In this document: positions 13,276 through 23,312 of the stretch, one piece after another
How positions within the stretch are numbered: position 1 is the stretch's first letter
Layout: each line of letters begins with the position of its first letter
Assembly: GCA_037013685.1 (NCBI GenBank)
Contig: CM072919.1
Location: 33,915,820 to 33,979,819, forward strand
Length of the DNA stretch: 64,000 bases
Reading direction: 5' to 3'
Source: Acridotheres tristis
Lineage: Eukaryota > Chordata > Aves > Passeriformes > Sturnidae
Made by a program: the position numbers and the translations under genes
The notes under the pieces: model-generated
What the model was told of the DNA's origin: nothing
The model's database searches: none
What the model saw: only the letters and a program-made list of their open reading frames with translations

Positions 13276-14410
13276 AGCACTCATTTATTTTTCATTGTTG
13301 TATTGACGGTTTTGCTTGCAGTAAGAAAGGGCCTTAAGATTCTATCTTCTAAACCATGAAGTCCATCTCTGGTGCAATGAGTACTAGCCATACCATAAGA
13401 AGCTGGTGTTTGTTTCACAAAAATTCAACACACTTACTATGCATGGATCTCTGTGATGCTTTGAATCTGCTAGATATCTTCTTGGTAATGGAACTGAACC
13501 AGGATTTTCTATTTATGGGGAAAGTCACTGTTCCAGAAAACCTCTGACTCACACCAAAACAAAACAGAATTTTTTACTCACCATGTTGATGTTTTGCATT
13601 CTCTCTTTTAGGATGCAATCTTGGAGAATTCAGAGTTGCCCAGAAAGGATTTCTATATAATTTAGTGTATCAGTCTCCAGCATTGCATTAAAACACCAGT
13701 ATTTTTCTGGATGTCTGCTGAACTGTCTTAATTTACATTATGAGAGAGGTGTATTGGTTCTATAAGGATAATGAGGCACTTTGTTCCCCTTCCTAACTTC
13801 CTTGAGAAGAGAAAGTTCTGTATACTTGGAGTTTGGGATAACTGCAAAGGAAGACTTAAGGCAATCCTTTCAAACATTTAGAACCTGTCAGTTGAAGTCT
13901 TCCATGAAGAGAAAGAAATCTGTGTGTATTGTGCTTGTGTAATTTCATCTGTGTCTATCAATCATTCTCCTTCTCTCTCCCTCTTTTTTCTCTCTCTTCT
14001 TCCTCCCTGCGTCCTTCTTGTTTATACTTTCACCTTTTTCTTTCCTGTCAGGTAAGACTGTATCTCTTTCTGAACCTGTATTTACCCACGTGTGTGTTCG
14101 AACTGTGTATGTGTTCACACTTTGCCTTTGAACAGAGGCACAAGAGCCAACCTGGTCCTGAAGACCAGTTTCTATTCCCAGGGTATGCTCTGGTTTCCTG
14201 TTTCCTTTGGGCCTGACAACGTGTTTTCTTGTTCTGAAGGTTTGTACATTATCTAGCACACTGCATGTCAGTGGCTTTGAAGAGACAACAATATCCTAAA
14301 TGTTAGGCAGACATGACTAAAGTACTGTGTTTTGTAGCAACATGGTCGTAGATTATTCTAGGACACACTGTCTTTTGTATTTGAGGCTTGTCATGTTTTC
14401 AGACCAGTGT
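13276..14410. other. non-coding, with a pyrimidine-rich tract
   Basis: The stretch 13955-14050 is strongly C/T-rich (ctctctccctcttttttctc and similar) and ends in TCAG|GTAAG. At 13610 a clean acceptor-like signal (ctctcttttag) precedes 17 open codons. Neither is convincing as a gene. Confidence 0.4.
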
Positions 14411-15028
14411 TCAATGCTGGACGTCCCCAAGACTGTGAAAAGTAAGTGTGAGGTTGCACACTGGCTGCCTTGTGGAAGAAGAAGGCCTCGTTCTACACTG
14501 CTCATCATCAAGGGCCCTAGGATATCCTTTATGTAGTGCAGACAGCAGTACTAGTCTGGTTTTTCCACACGGAATATACCTCACACTTTCTGGGCATTCT
14601 GAGGTTAAAGACCTTTGGAAAAAATTTATTTTTAGTAGTCTATCAGCTTTCAGGACACTTACAAGAAGAAATGTAAAGGTGTGGCAGAGGCCTAGAGATC
14701 CCAGTGAATTTGATCTTGCCTCTTGAGTAGTACCACTGTAACTGAAAGGCAGTACGTTCTGCTTTGTGCTGTGACAATCCTGCAAAGAGACAAACCTGGC
14801 AAACTCTTTATGGTTGGGTAACAGTTCCATTTCTGCATGGGGAAACACATGGTTCATAGCCAGGCTTGGAGTGGTAGGCATGGAGCTAGACCCTTCAGAG
14901 AACATCCAGTAAGCCTCATGTAACCAGATTTTGTACCTGGCTGGAACTAGCTCCTTTTCTGAGGTGCTAAAGAAATGCAGGACATAGAGGGGTCCTGTAG
15001 CTGAAGGTATTTTTTTCCTGAAATGCAT
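14411..15028 (-). other. unidentified 205-codon ORF
   Basis: This frame runs from ATG (15026-15028) to a stop at 14411-14413 and is open further upstream to 15091. It is the longest non-transposon frame in the window. I see no known motif, signal peptide or clear membrane segment. One moderately hydrophobic patch near the middle reads FTFLLVSVLKA. There is no recognisable promoter upstream. A frame of this length in A+T-rich DNA is uncommon but possible by chance across 128 kb of strand. I do not assign a function and consider it probably non-coding. Confidence 0.12.
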
Positions 15029-15539
15029 AACAAGTCTGAAATGCAGAAATTTGGAAAAATAAGTGTATCTATTTTTGGCCTTTTGTGTCAAGGAACCCTA
15101 AGGGTGTTCAGATGCTCTTTTCTCTCTTGCGTGACTAGCTAATGGTTCTTACAAGGTCACATGGAAGTGGAAAGCAGCTGTGCTTCTCTTGGCTAAGCAC
15201 TGAGACATCCTGAAAAAGACATTTAGGTGGTGTTAGTGGAATGAGGAAAGACTCCACAGGAAAATAGCCACAAGAAAACACATGAACCCAGAGAAGAATT
15301 TCTAAACAACTTCATAGATTCTTATTCTGATAGTTGAAAGGCTTCCAAAATTGCATAATCCTTTCAGTATATAACAACTATGGAGGAAAAGGTACCAGAA
15401 AAATGGTCTACCACTGTGCAGGGTTTTTTTTTTTGATATCTCATCTACTGGCTGTGACATGTAAAGGTCTTCTGCTCTGCCTAATTTCTGTTTTTGCAGA
15501 GAAAGACGGATAACCCTGCCTGAGGAGAGCTCTGTTGTC
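15029..15539. other. non-coding, no feature seen
   Basis: Unremarkable sequence with a ten-T run near 15423-15434. Confidence 0.5.
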
Positions 15540-15609
15540 ACTCTCAGGCTGTTGTATTTCTTTGTAGTAGCTGTGTCAAGACGGACATGACTGCCACCAT
15601 CACCAGCCT

Positions 15610-15615
15610 TTTATT
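15610..15615 (-). promoter_or_regulatory. AATAAA polyadenylation signal of the LTR
   Basis: TTTATT on the plus strand reads AATAAA on the minus strand, about 280 bp downstream of the TATA box of the same LTR. Confidence 0.5.
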
Positions 15616-15893
15616 ATCTTAAAAACTTCTCTTGCCTTCTCTCAGGCAGCTCCACACAGCTCTGACTCCTTCCGTCCTTCTCTCTGCAAATTCCCTTCTT
15701 CCTTCTACATGTCTGGCTAACCCAACCTGTCCCTTACCTGGCCGCCTAACCCTGTCTGTCCCTCACACAACACCTTCTTACCTTATCTGTCCCTTGCATG
15801 ACCACATGTTGCTTATCTCCTCACAGCACAGCCAGCAAGCTCCTTCCCGAATTGCAGCAGACTCTGATTCTCCAACTGACTCTCAACCCACTA

Positions 15894-15900
15894 TTTTATA
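15894..15900 (-). promoter_or_regulatory. TATA box of the LTR
   Basis: TTTTATA on the plus strand reads TATAAAA on the minus strand, inside the LTR-like segment and correctly placed relative to its polyadenylation signal. Confidence 0.5.
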
Positions 15901-16020
15901 ACCCCCATCCTCACGGGGCAGGCAAGGCTGTTTCCATTCCTCAGTAGTCAGTACAGCTGTAATTCATTGGGGAAAACTGCCTTCAGCACTATCCTTACAA
16001 GCCATCCTCCCATATTTGCA

Positions 16021-16832
16021 GCTCCAAATGAATGCAAATTTTCTTAGCAATTTAAAGGCAAATAATGAATGAAAATATAGAAACAGGTACAATTTTATAA
16101 TATTATAAATATCGAAGATATTGACATTTGGTCAACATTTGTCAAATGCATTTTCAGGAATAGAATATGAGTAAATGTGACCTGTGAAAGGCTGTATTGA
16201 AAAATCCAGCCGTATTAGTGCAGGAAGGCAAACTCAGCCTGATGTCCATGTACATACTGCGGCAAAAACGTCCTTGCATATACCAAAATTGTTTCAGTGA
16301 CTGGTTTACCGGGAGTTGAGGAAACTGGATGAAGTTTGGAGAAAGAAAGGCAGAATGTATTTTTTCCTGTGTAATATGAGTAGGAACTAATATTGAGATC
16401 TTGAAAACCAGTGATGGTCTTTAGGCTATTAAACCCATTTACTCAGTATTTGCAGTAATATTTTTTGAAAAATCAGTTTCAGGACGCAAAACCTGTTCTG
16501 ATTTTTTTCCACTCTGTATATTTGACTTAGAACAGATAATATAAAGAAAAACAGAAAATATAAATAAAAGCAGATTTTTAAATACGTACTACAGGCTTCT
16601 AATTAATTTCAATTTCTGTTGAAGCATAACTGGATGTAATAGCATGAGTAAAAACCTCTTTTATGTTAAGAAAACTATATATCATTGTTTGCTATATAAA
16701 ATGAAGATTTTCCCTCCGTATGTTATGTAATTGCCATAGCTACCTGATTACCAACAAATCAATAAAATAAAAAAAAAAAAAAAGACCCCAAGCACATATT
16801 TCAAAAGCTAACAACTGTTTTTAAAACCAGTG
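16021..16832. other. non-coding, ends in an A15 run
   Basis: A+T-rich DNA. At 16761-16783, aataaaataa runs into 15 consecutive A (16769-16783), as at the 3' end of a retroposed transcript. No recognisable source gene precedes it and no target-site duplication was identified. The CR1 copy starts about 50 bp later. Confidence 0.45.
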
Positions 16833-17392
16833 TGGTCAGGAGGGTGAGGGAGGGGATTCTGCCCCTCTGCTCTGCTCTGGTGAGACCCCAGCTGGAACCC
16901 TGCATCGAGCTCTGGGGTCCCAGCACAGGAAGGACATGGAGCTGTTGAAGAGAGTCCAGAGAAGAGACAACACGACAGTGAGAGGGATAGATCACCTCTC
17001 CTATGAAGAAAGGATGAAAGAATTGGGAGTGTTAAGCCTAGAAAAGAGAAAGTTTTGGGATAACCTAACTGTGGCCTTCCAGTCTCTGAAGGGAACGTAT
17101 AGAAAAGATGGAGAGGAATTGTTTAGAAAGGTATATGGTGACAGAACAAAGGGGAATGGGTTCAAATTGAAAGAGTAATTTTAGGTTAGATATTACTAAG
17201 AAATTCTTTACTGTGATGATAGTGGGACACTGGAACAGATGAAGATGTAGATGGCCCATCCCTGGAAGTGTTCAAGGCCAGGTCAGATGGGCTCTGAGCA
17301 ACCTGGCCTTGCCATGGCTGAGGTGTTAGAACTAGATAATCTCAAGGTTCCCTTCAAACCCAAACCATTCTATGGTTCTATGGTGCTATGAT
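16833..17392 (+). mobile_element. CR1 LINE 3' end (ORF2 C-terminus and 3' UTR)
   Basis: It starts within ORF2 (gattctgcccctctgctctg, gagaccccagctggaaccct). From 16936 to 17178 it stays open for 80 codons that match the CR1 C-terminus (LLKRVQRRDNT, HLSYEERMKELG, LSLEKRK, SLKGTYRKDGEELF, DRTKGNGFKLKE). The 3' UTR follows and ends in the octamer-like tail ccattctatggttctatggt at about 17365-17385. This is a typical 5'-truncated insertion, and the open C-terminal frame makes it one of the better-preserved copies here. Confidence 0.92.
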
Positions 17393-18951
17393 AAATATAA
17401 AACAAGGCTGATGCGTGCTTACAGCATTTTGTCCTACTTCCTCATCCAGAAGATTCTGCTCCATTATGCTGACCCAGTCCAAGTGGAACTTAACTGTCTT
17501 GGGAACAAAGTCTTCTATTGATCCCCAGTGAAGTCATCCAAGAAAGCTTGCTCGAAGTCATAGGAATACCATTTGACATACTCTGAATTCCTAGAAATGA
17601 TGAAGAATGGATCAAGTAACCTAGACCTGAGAAAATAATTCTGCAATAAAGATAGTGGGGTATTGGGATGGAGTGGTGAAAGGATGATGAAAGTCTGGCT
17701 GGAGAGCATGTTAACTACATATTTTTCAGAGGAATGTCTTACATAAAGCAAACTCTCCTGATTTCAGAGTGGGAGACAAGCAGTCACAACATTCCTGTAT
17801 CTCTTTTCAATATTTCTGTAGCATAATAATTTGAGAATGGCATAAACATTACAATTTCATGAGTGTTGAATCTTGATTACAGCTTCATAATTAAATGGGC
17901 TTCAATAGGAAGGTTAAATTACTCTGTTGAAAAATATTTGGAAGACCTATCCCTCAGAATAGTCATGTCCTGCACATGTGCTGCAAAAGCCCTAAGGCCA
18001 AACCATACCTACAAAAACACTACTTCCTCTGGGTACCTCATTCCTTGTCCCCACAAAGAACTGTGCAGGAATTGGGGTTTGTGTGTTTGTGTGTGTGCCG
18101 TGTGTGCTGAACGGAGGAGGCACATGAGAGTCCTTGCTGGTGAGCATTTGGATACCTATAATGCCAAGGATACAGGAAGGGAGGGAGTTTATCCCTCATG
18201 TGGAAACAGCACCTTGTGGATGAAGGTGACTAAGCCCAGAACGGCAGGCCAGTTGGACACAGGCATTTCTGAAAAGTCAGCAGCTCCTGATAGCATGCTG
18301 GTAGCATGTTGAATGCCCTCATACTGTGAGAGACTTCAGCTCTTTAGAAAATGTAATTGCTCACCAGAGGTGTTTGTGTAGCTCCAGAAGATGACTTAGT
18401 TCACTTGTATTAAGATGACGGCATGAACTCCTTCCCAACTTTGATGTATCTCTGAATTGAAACATTTCTTAGGAGGGAAAGTTTCCAATAAATCCTATCC
18501 ATGCTACCATAACTCAGAAAGAATTTAAACCCCTCTAAATATCAGGTGCTCTTCTCAGGTTGGGTTCATTTCTGGAGCTGTTCTTGTCTCTGCTAGGCCA
18601 GGCACTTAACAGAAGCTAATGATGCCACACGAATAACTGATAAATCAAGGAAGCTCTTAAAGCTGTGGACAAAAATGAAGGTGGTCAGAGAATTAAAAGC
18701 AGTGAAGAAACCATCATACTCATGGAATTAAAATTCTTTTTTCCCTGACTGCATGACAAGAAGTATTCAAAGATTTTCTTTGAAATATGTACCTAGTGAC
18801 AGCTGTGTGTGTCAACTTTATGTGTGGACTGCATTGAAAATCTTCTTGTGAGTACAAGCTACATTCATAGGAACAATAAGAAACAGCAATTACTATTTTT
18901 CTTTTTACAGTCAGTTTTTAGATTTCAATGTGGTTTGAAAGAATATTACAG
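17393..18951. other. non-coding, with a small GT-rich microsatellite
   Basis: An interrupted (GT)n tract lies at 18079-18106. A 149-codon plus frame (17863-18312) runs through this microsatellite and looks random. Confidence 0.5.
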
Positions 18952-19085
18952 TAATGTGTGCTACATTACTAGAGATAATAATGGCTCTGCGAGCATTTCC
19001 AGTACAATGTCTGATTTTTAATGTGTGCTACATTACTAGAGATAATAATGGCTCTGCGAGCATTTCCAGTACAATGTCTGATTTT
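18952..19085 (+). repeat. perfect 67-bp tandem duplication
   Basis: Bases 18952-19018 are repeated without a mismatch at 19019-19085. The unit starts taatgtgtgctacattac and ends tgtctgatttt. It is exactly two copies, with the match ending at both outer borders. This indicates a recent duplication or an assembly artefact. Confidence 0.97.
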
Positions 19086-20650
19086 AAGGAAATTAACTCA
19101 GCTATACATGTTTATACTGGGCAGATTCTTGATAAAAGGAATCCTGAAGGAGTAGCAAAAGGAATGTAAATAAAGTTATTCTTATGCAGGTGTAGTGATG
19201 AATTACAGCCTGCTTCTGACTGTCTAAATGATTAATAGTGCTTCTGTCACATGGTATGAACTCACGTAGACACAGTGTAGGATAATACTCAGTGTAGAAC
19301 TGCTGAATTAACAGTGCTGACCTAGAAGTTTTGGGGGCACATCTAGAGCTGTGGTGCAGATATACTGGTGTTCTGGTAACCAGAATTACAGCTCAAGAAA
19401 AGGACAATCAAACAAATCAATGGGGGCTGAAGAGAGGCAGAGCACAGGGTCCCTAATCCAGGAGCAATGCCGTGGATGATATTAACTATGGTTCAGTCTA
19501 GTTTGGACCATACTGAACAGGAATTGTGTAACTGAAGCTAATAAACTCTGTCCCTTCCCAAATTATGAGTCAGTGCTGTCCTTCCAAGTTACAAGTCTTC
19601 TACCATTATCTAGTGCAAGAAAGTCAGGGTTGCTCCCCAGAAAAGCTGGTAAATTAAGTTGCAATACCTTTTCCAACACATATTCCTGTCCATTTTTGCT
19701 CAGAGCCATTTAATTAAGCCAAATAATAATAAGTGAAGTGTTGGTAGCATCTTTAAGGTAGCAGATCTTTTTCTAGCTTAAGTAAAATGTGTGAGGAACA
19801 GGGTGACAAAGAGTGGTTCATGTGCTGTCCTTTTCAGAGATTCAGTAGGTTGAGGCCTCCAGAATTGCAGGCAGCACCTTCCTTCTTACAGCTCTCAAGC
19901 ACTGCACCAGAAGGGCATCCCAGCCTTGGTCAGAGCTATAGTTTCATTTTGTATTATACAGAGTTGACTTATCATCTCTAAGGGGGAAACAAGTAGTTAA
20001 AATTTGTGCTGATGCATATGACTAATTGGATGTGTGTTATCAGACTGTTACCAGCACTACAAATCAAGTAGACAGATATGACTCTACAGAATATCTATAC
20101 GCACTTTCACAGGTGATATGGGCCACAGTCAATCATCTGGGCTGCCAGACACATTCAATGTTAATTCAGATGTTGGGATCCAGAAACAGCTAAATCTCAA
20201 GGTGGCCTGAGTAAGATTTGCAACAGAGCAAGTCAGCACTGCAAATCTAACAGCTTTTCAGACTACTATGGTCCATTGAAAAGTACCTTTATGCCTAGGA
20301 TTTACACAAGAGATTCTCATTGAAGAAGAAAAACTCAACGAAGTCTGTCTTATTTCCAAGGACAGAACTTAGCAGATAAACCACTCTATTCTTCTCTGAT
20401 TTTTGTCTGTGCTAAGTCAGTGCCTCCAGACCAAGTCACCAAGCCAACCACAATTGGTAGCAAAAGCTGTTCATCAGAATTAATAATAAAGCTGGCTCCT
20501 GAGGGCATTGCTTCTTTCCAGTCTTTCCAGTGAGTTCTTATGTGTTGGGTAATGTCCACTTTTTTTCACATCTACGTAGCTTCCTATTTCTAGTAACTAC
20601 CAAGAACCTGCAATGACTCTTGTAGTAATTGATTTTATTTTCTGTTTCAG
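19086..20650. other. non-coding, no feature seen
   Basis: Unique-looking sequence with no repeat family recognised. It ends in a good polypyrimidine tract plus acceptor at 20628-20650. Confidence 0.5.
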
Positions 20651-20704
20651 GAGTTTAGCAAAAGTGATTACACTCTCGAAGAAATTGAATCTGCATCCTG
20701 TTGA
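20651..20704 (+). other. possible terminal coding exon (weak)
   Basis: A strong acceptor (gattttattttctgtttcag) precedes 17 open codons and a TGA. The peptide begins EFSKSDYTLEEIE, which looks protein-like but is not one I recognise. No good donor follows, so if real it would be a last exon. Short open segments behind acceptor-like signals also occur by chance. Confidence 0.15.
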
Positions 20705-20760
20705 CAGGATAGAAACTCCCCAAGTATCTGGTACGATCAGTCACAACAATGATGAGTCAT

Positions 20761-20818
20761 AAGTTCTTTGTTTCTGAATTAAGTTCTCTGTTTCTGAATT
20801 AAGTTCTTTGTGTTTGAA
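20761..20818 (+). repeat. short tandem repeat, 20-bp unit x 2.9
   Basis: aagttctttgtttctgaatt is followed by a copy with one change (ctttg to ctctg) and a third partial copy (aagttctttgtgtttgaa). Confidence 0.9.
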
Positions 20819-21682
20819 GGGGGACAGGGTATTTTTCCCTGCATCTTAAACAGCATTGCTTCTGTGAAGGATAGTAATGCCATTAAAGTCATACTCTTTT
20901 CTTCTTGTATCTTAAACCAAGCTCTTTTTGTCCAGATCCACACAGCTACCTTTGACCCTCCTTGTGCAGTATTTGAACCAACTCAGAGCAATGTTTCCAT
21001 TGACTTCAGCAGCTCTTGCTTCAGTATTTTTATATTTGGAACTTAGTTTCAAAAAAACCCCTTTGGCAAGCTTTCTACTTCTGTCACCATCTTCTCTCAT
21101 CTTTTTTCCCTCAAGAATGTTTTTTTTTAACCCACTAGGATCCATTCATATCAAGAGGAAGCTTGAACGTGAAGACAACAGAGGAAAAATGGTGCCATTA
21201 AAGTGTTACATCTTTAAAAGCATTATCTTTCTTTTTGGTTTTGACTAAACAAATCAACTTGGGTCTCTTGTCAAGCAACAAAAATCACTGTTCTGAGGCT
21301 GCCACACAAAAGATGCCCAGCTGTGCTTCTGGTGATTGAATGCTTTTTACTGCCTAACACGCGTTGGGATCTGGGAGGCACTAAAGGTGTGTATGTATGA
21401 GCTGAATCTTGCACCAGTTGTAAACAATTTTATGAAAATACAGATATTCTACTGGTAGGAGAACTTTCTGTTGAATATTTATCTATGACACTAAATTAAT
21501 GCTACTGTTTGTACAGATTCTAGCATAACAACAGACATGATAGAGCTTTCTGTTTGTACCATATCAGGACAAACACATTGAACCATAATTGACTCCATGC
21601 TCACTTTCTCTGACAGGGATTGGCATCAGTCTGTAAGGTACCTCAGACTGTGAGCAGAAGTTCATTGTCCCTAAATTTACAC
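20819..21682. other. non-coding, no feature seen
   Basis: The only open frames are chance ones up to about 106 codons. Confidence 0.5.
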
Positions 21683-21796
21683 TTGTATTTGACTTTCTGG
21701 TGTTTCCTATTTTTTACAAGATCTTTGAAAGTGACCCTTATTCCTCACTTCTCTTGAAAATTTTAGAAAGCCACATGTATAGTAATGCGGGTTTAT
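21683..21796 (+). repeat. left arm of a 114-bp inverted repeat
   Basis: It is the reverse complement of 23199-23312 with about ten mismatches in 114 positions and no gaps (about 91% by eye). A 43-bp core from tttgaaag to ttttaga (about 21724-21766) is unbroken. The arm begins ttgtatttgactttctgg and ends gggtttat. Outside these borders the two sides do not match. Confidence 0.95.
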
Positions 21797-23198
21797 TTTT
21801 CTCAAATTAGTCTTTCAACTCTGACTGGGATTCTCTAGAGAGAGAACAGGGTTATGAATTAATCAAGATTGAAATGTAACAATCTGCAACTATTTGAAAT
21901 CTAAACTGTCTTCAAGTTATATATGACAGGAGGAATTAACTCCTGCATGGGTAAGTGCAGTCTTAGACTCTTAGTACAGTAGGGAACGCCTTTTATCAAT
22001 ATTGAGTGACCAAATTTCACAGAAGACCTGTAGATTTTAAATTTTAAGCTGCCTTTAATTAATTATTTGCTCATTATCAGCTGTCCTTCTGCTGGATGCA
22101 CATCCATATGAATGTGGAAAAGTCTTAATGTGAGATAGCATTACCACTTTTGTGGGTCTGTCAGTACTGAAGTTGAGAAGGTAAAGATGACTTTAATTCC
22201 AGGTCTTGACTCCCTAGACAGACTACAGATTTTGGCTGTTCTCTTTCCAGATCTCAAAGGAACATCTGTGATACAGCCTAGGCCCAGCACATTTGAAGTT
22301 TTCATGATACATCATACTTCCTTGGGATCTATCTTAATTGAATTTGTGCGTGAAGAGAGCCATTGCAATAGCACATGGACCATGCAGCAGATGCTCCCTC
22401 AAATCATGAAGCCAGTAGCTGGGAAATGTGAATGATTGCTTGAATTGAGACTCCTGGCAATTAGAGCAATCACAGGTGGAAAACCTGACTGGTCTTCAGG
22501 AGTCACTCAAAAGAGAGGGAAAACCAGCATTCTGTGGACAGGTGCTGTGTGTTTCTGAGGCTTCTGTGAGTTTTCCACGCTCACTCAGGCTGTCTTAAAA
22601 CAAAAGCAAAGCCCTGCTCTCAGGTGAATTACTTGCATTTTGGTTTTGATCAAACTATTCCTGTGACTCCTGGTCCTATAATCTCCTGTTTTATGATTTC
22701 CAGAACAGTGTCAGAACAGTGTCATTTTCAACACATTCCAAGAAATGTAGACAAGAACAATTCCAGGTGAGGAAGGACAATAGAAGGGTATCATTTGGGA
22801 CATTCTGCCAGAGGAACAGGTTGTGCACAGAACTGGATTTACTTGGGTGTATTACATTTCTGGTTCACTTTTTGGGTCCTTCACCGTGCTGGGTAGTGTT
22901 TCTAGAGGATCAAGTAATTGTCACAGAAATTAAGGAAGACAGATAACTTTGGACCATAGATAAGAAACAATGGTTGCCTCCACTCTGTGCAACAATCAGC
23001 ACAAACAGGTGATCTGCCCAGCACCAGGTGGGACAGAAGAAAGTATCTGCCTTGAAACAGATGCCATTTATTTGAGAAAGGTTGTTGTGCAACAAAATGT
23101 AGACCTAGGTATTTACAGCTAAAGTGCTCTACTTCTAGACTTTGAGAATCTGTGTGTGTCTTCAGGGAACAAATCGTTATAGAAATAGAAGACTTTCT
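21797..23198. other. 1.4 kb spacer between the inverted-repeat arms
   Basis: The spacer holds only unrecognised frames (82 codons plus strand at 22187-22435, 102 codons minus strand at 22902-23210). I see no transposase motif, no LINE sequence and no tail. Confidence 0.5.
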
Positions 23199-23312
23199 AT
23201 AAACCCACACTATTATACACTTGGCTATCTAAAATTTTCAAGAGAAGTGAGGAATAAGGGTCACTTTCAAAGGTCTAGCAAAAAATAGGAAATACCAGAA
23301 AGTCAAATACAA
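23199..23312 (-). repeat. right arm of the 114-bp inverted repeat
   Basis: Reverse-complement partner of 21683-21796. It starts ataaaccc and ends gtcaaatacaa. No target-site duplication is visible outside the two arms. Confidence 0.95.

Larger units (their letters stand above)
15540..16020 (-). mobile_element. ERV LTR, minus strand, with TATA box and polyadenylation signal
   Basis: On the minus strand, TATAAAA (15894-15900) is followed about 280 bp later by AATAAA (15610-15615). This is the spacing expected of a U3-R LTR. The phrase sequence around ctcaacccactattttataa and catcctcacggggcaggcaagg resembles a common songbird LTR read in reverse. No matching internal retroviral region lies on either side, so this is probably a solo LTR. 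The exact TG/CA ends were not located and the family name is uncertain. Confidence 0.55.

Noticed and set aside
16761..16783. Processed pseudogene ending in AATAAA and a poly(A) run
   Set aside because: No recognisable gene sequence upstream and no flanking duplication. It may be simple A-rich sequence.
17863..18312. 149-codon plus frame
   Set aside because: It runs through a GT microsatellite, has random-looking composition and no motif.
21797..23198. Transposase gene between the inverted-repeat arms
   Set aside because: Both strands read for DDE-type or hAT-type motifs; only short unrelated frames seen.
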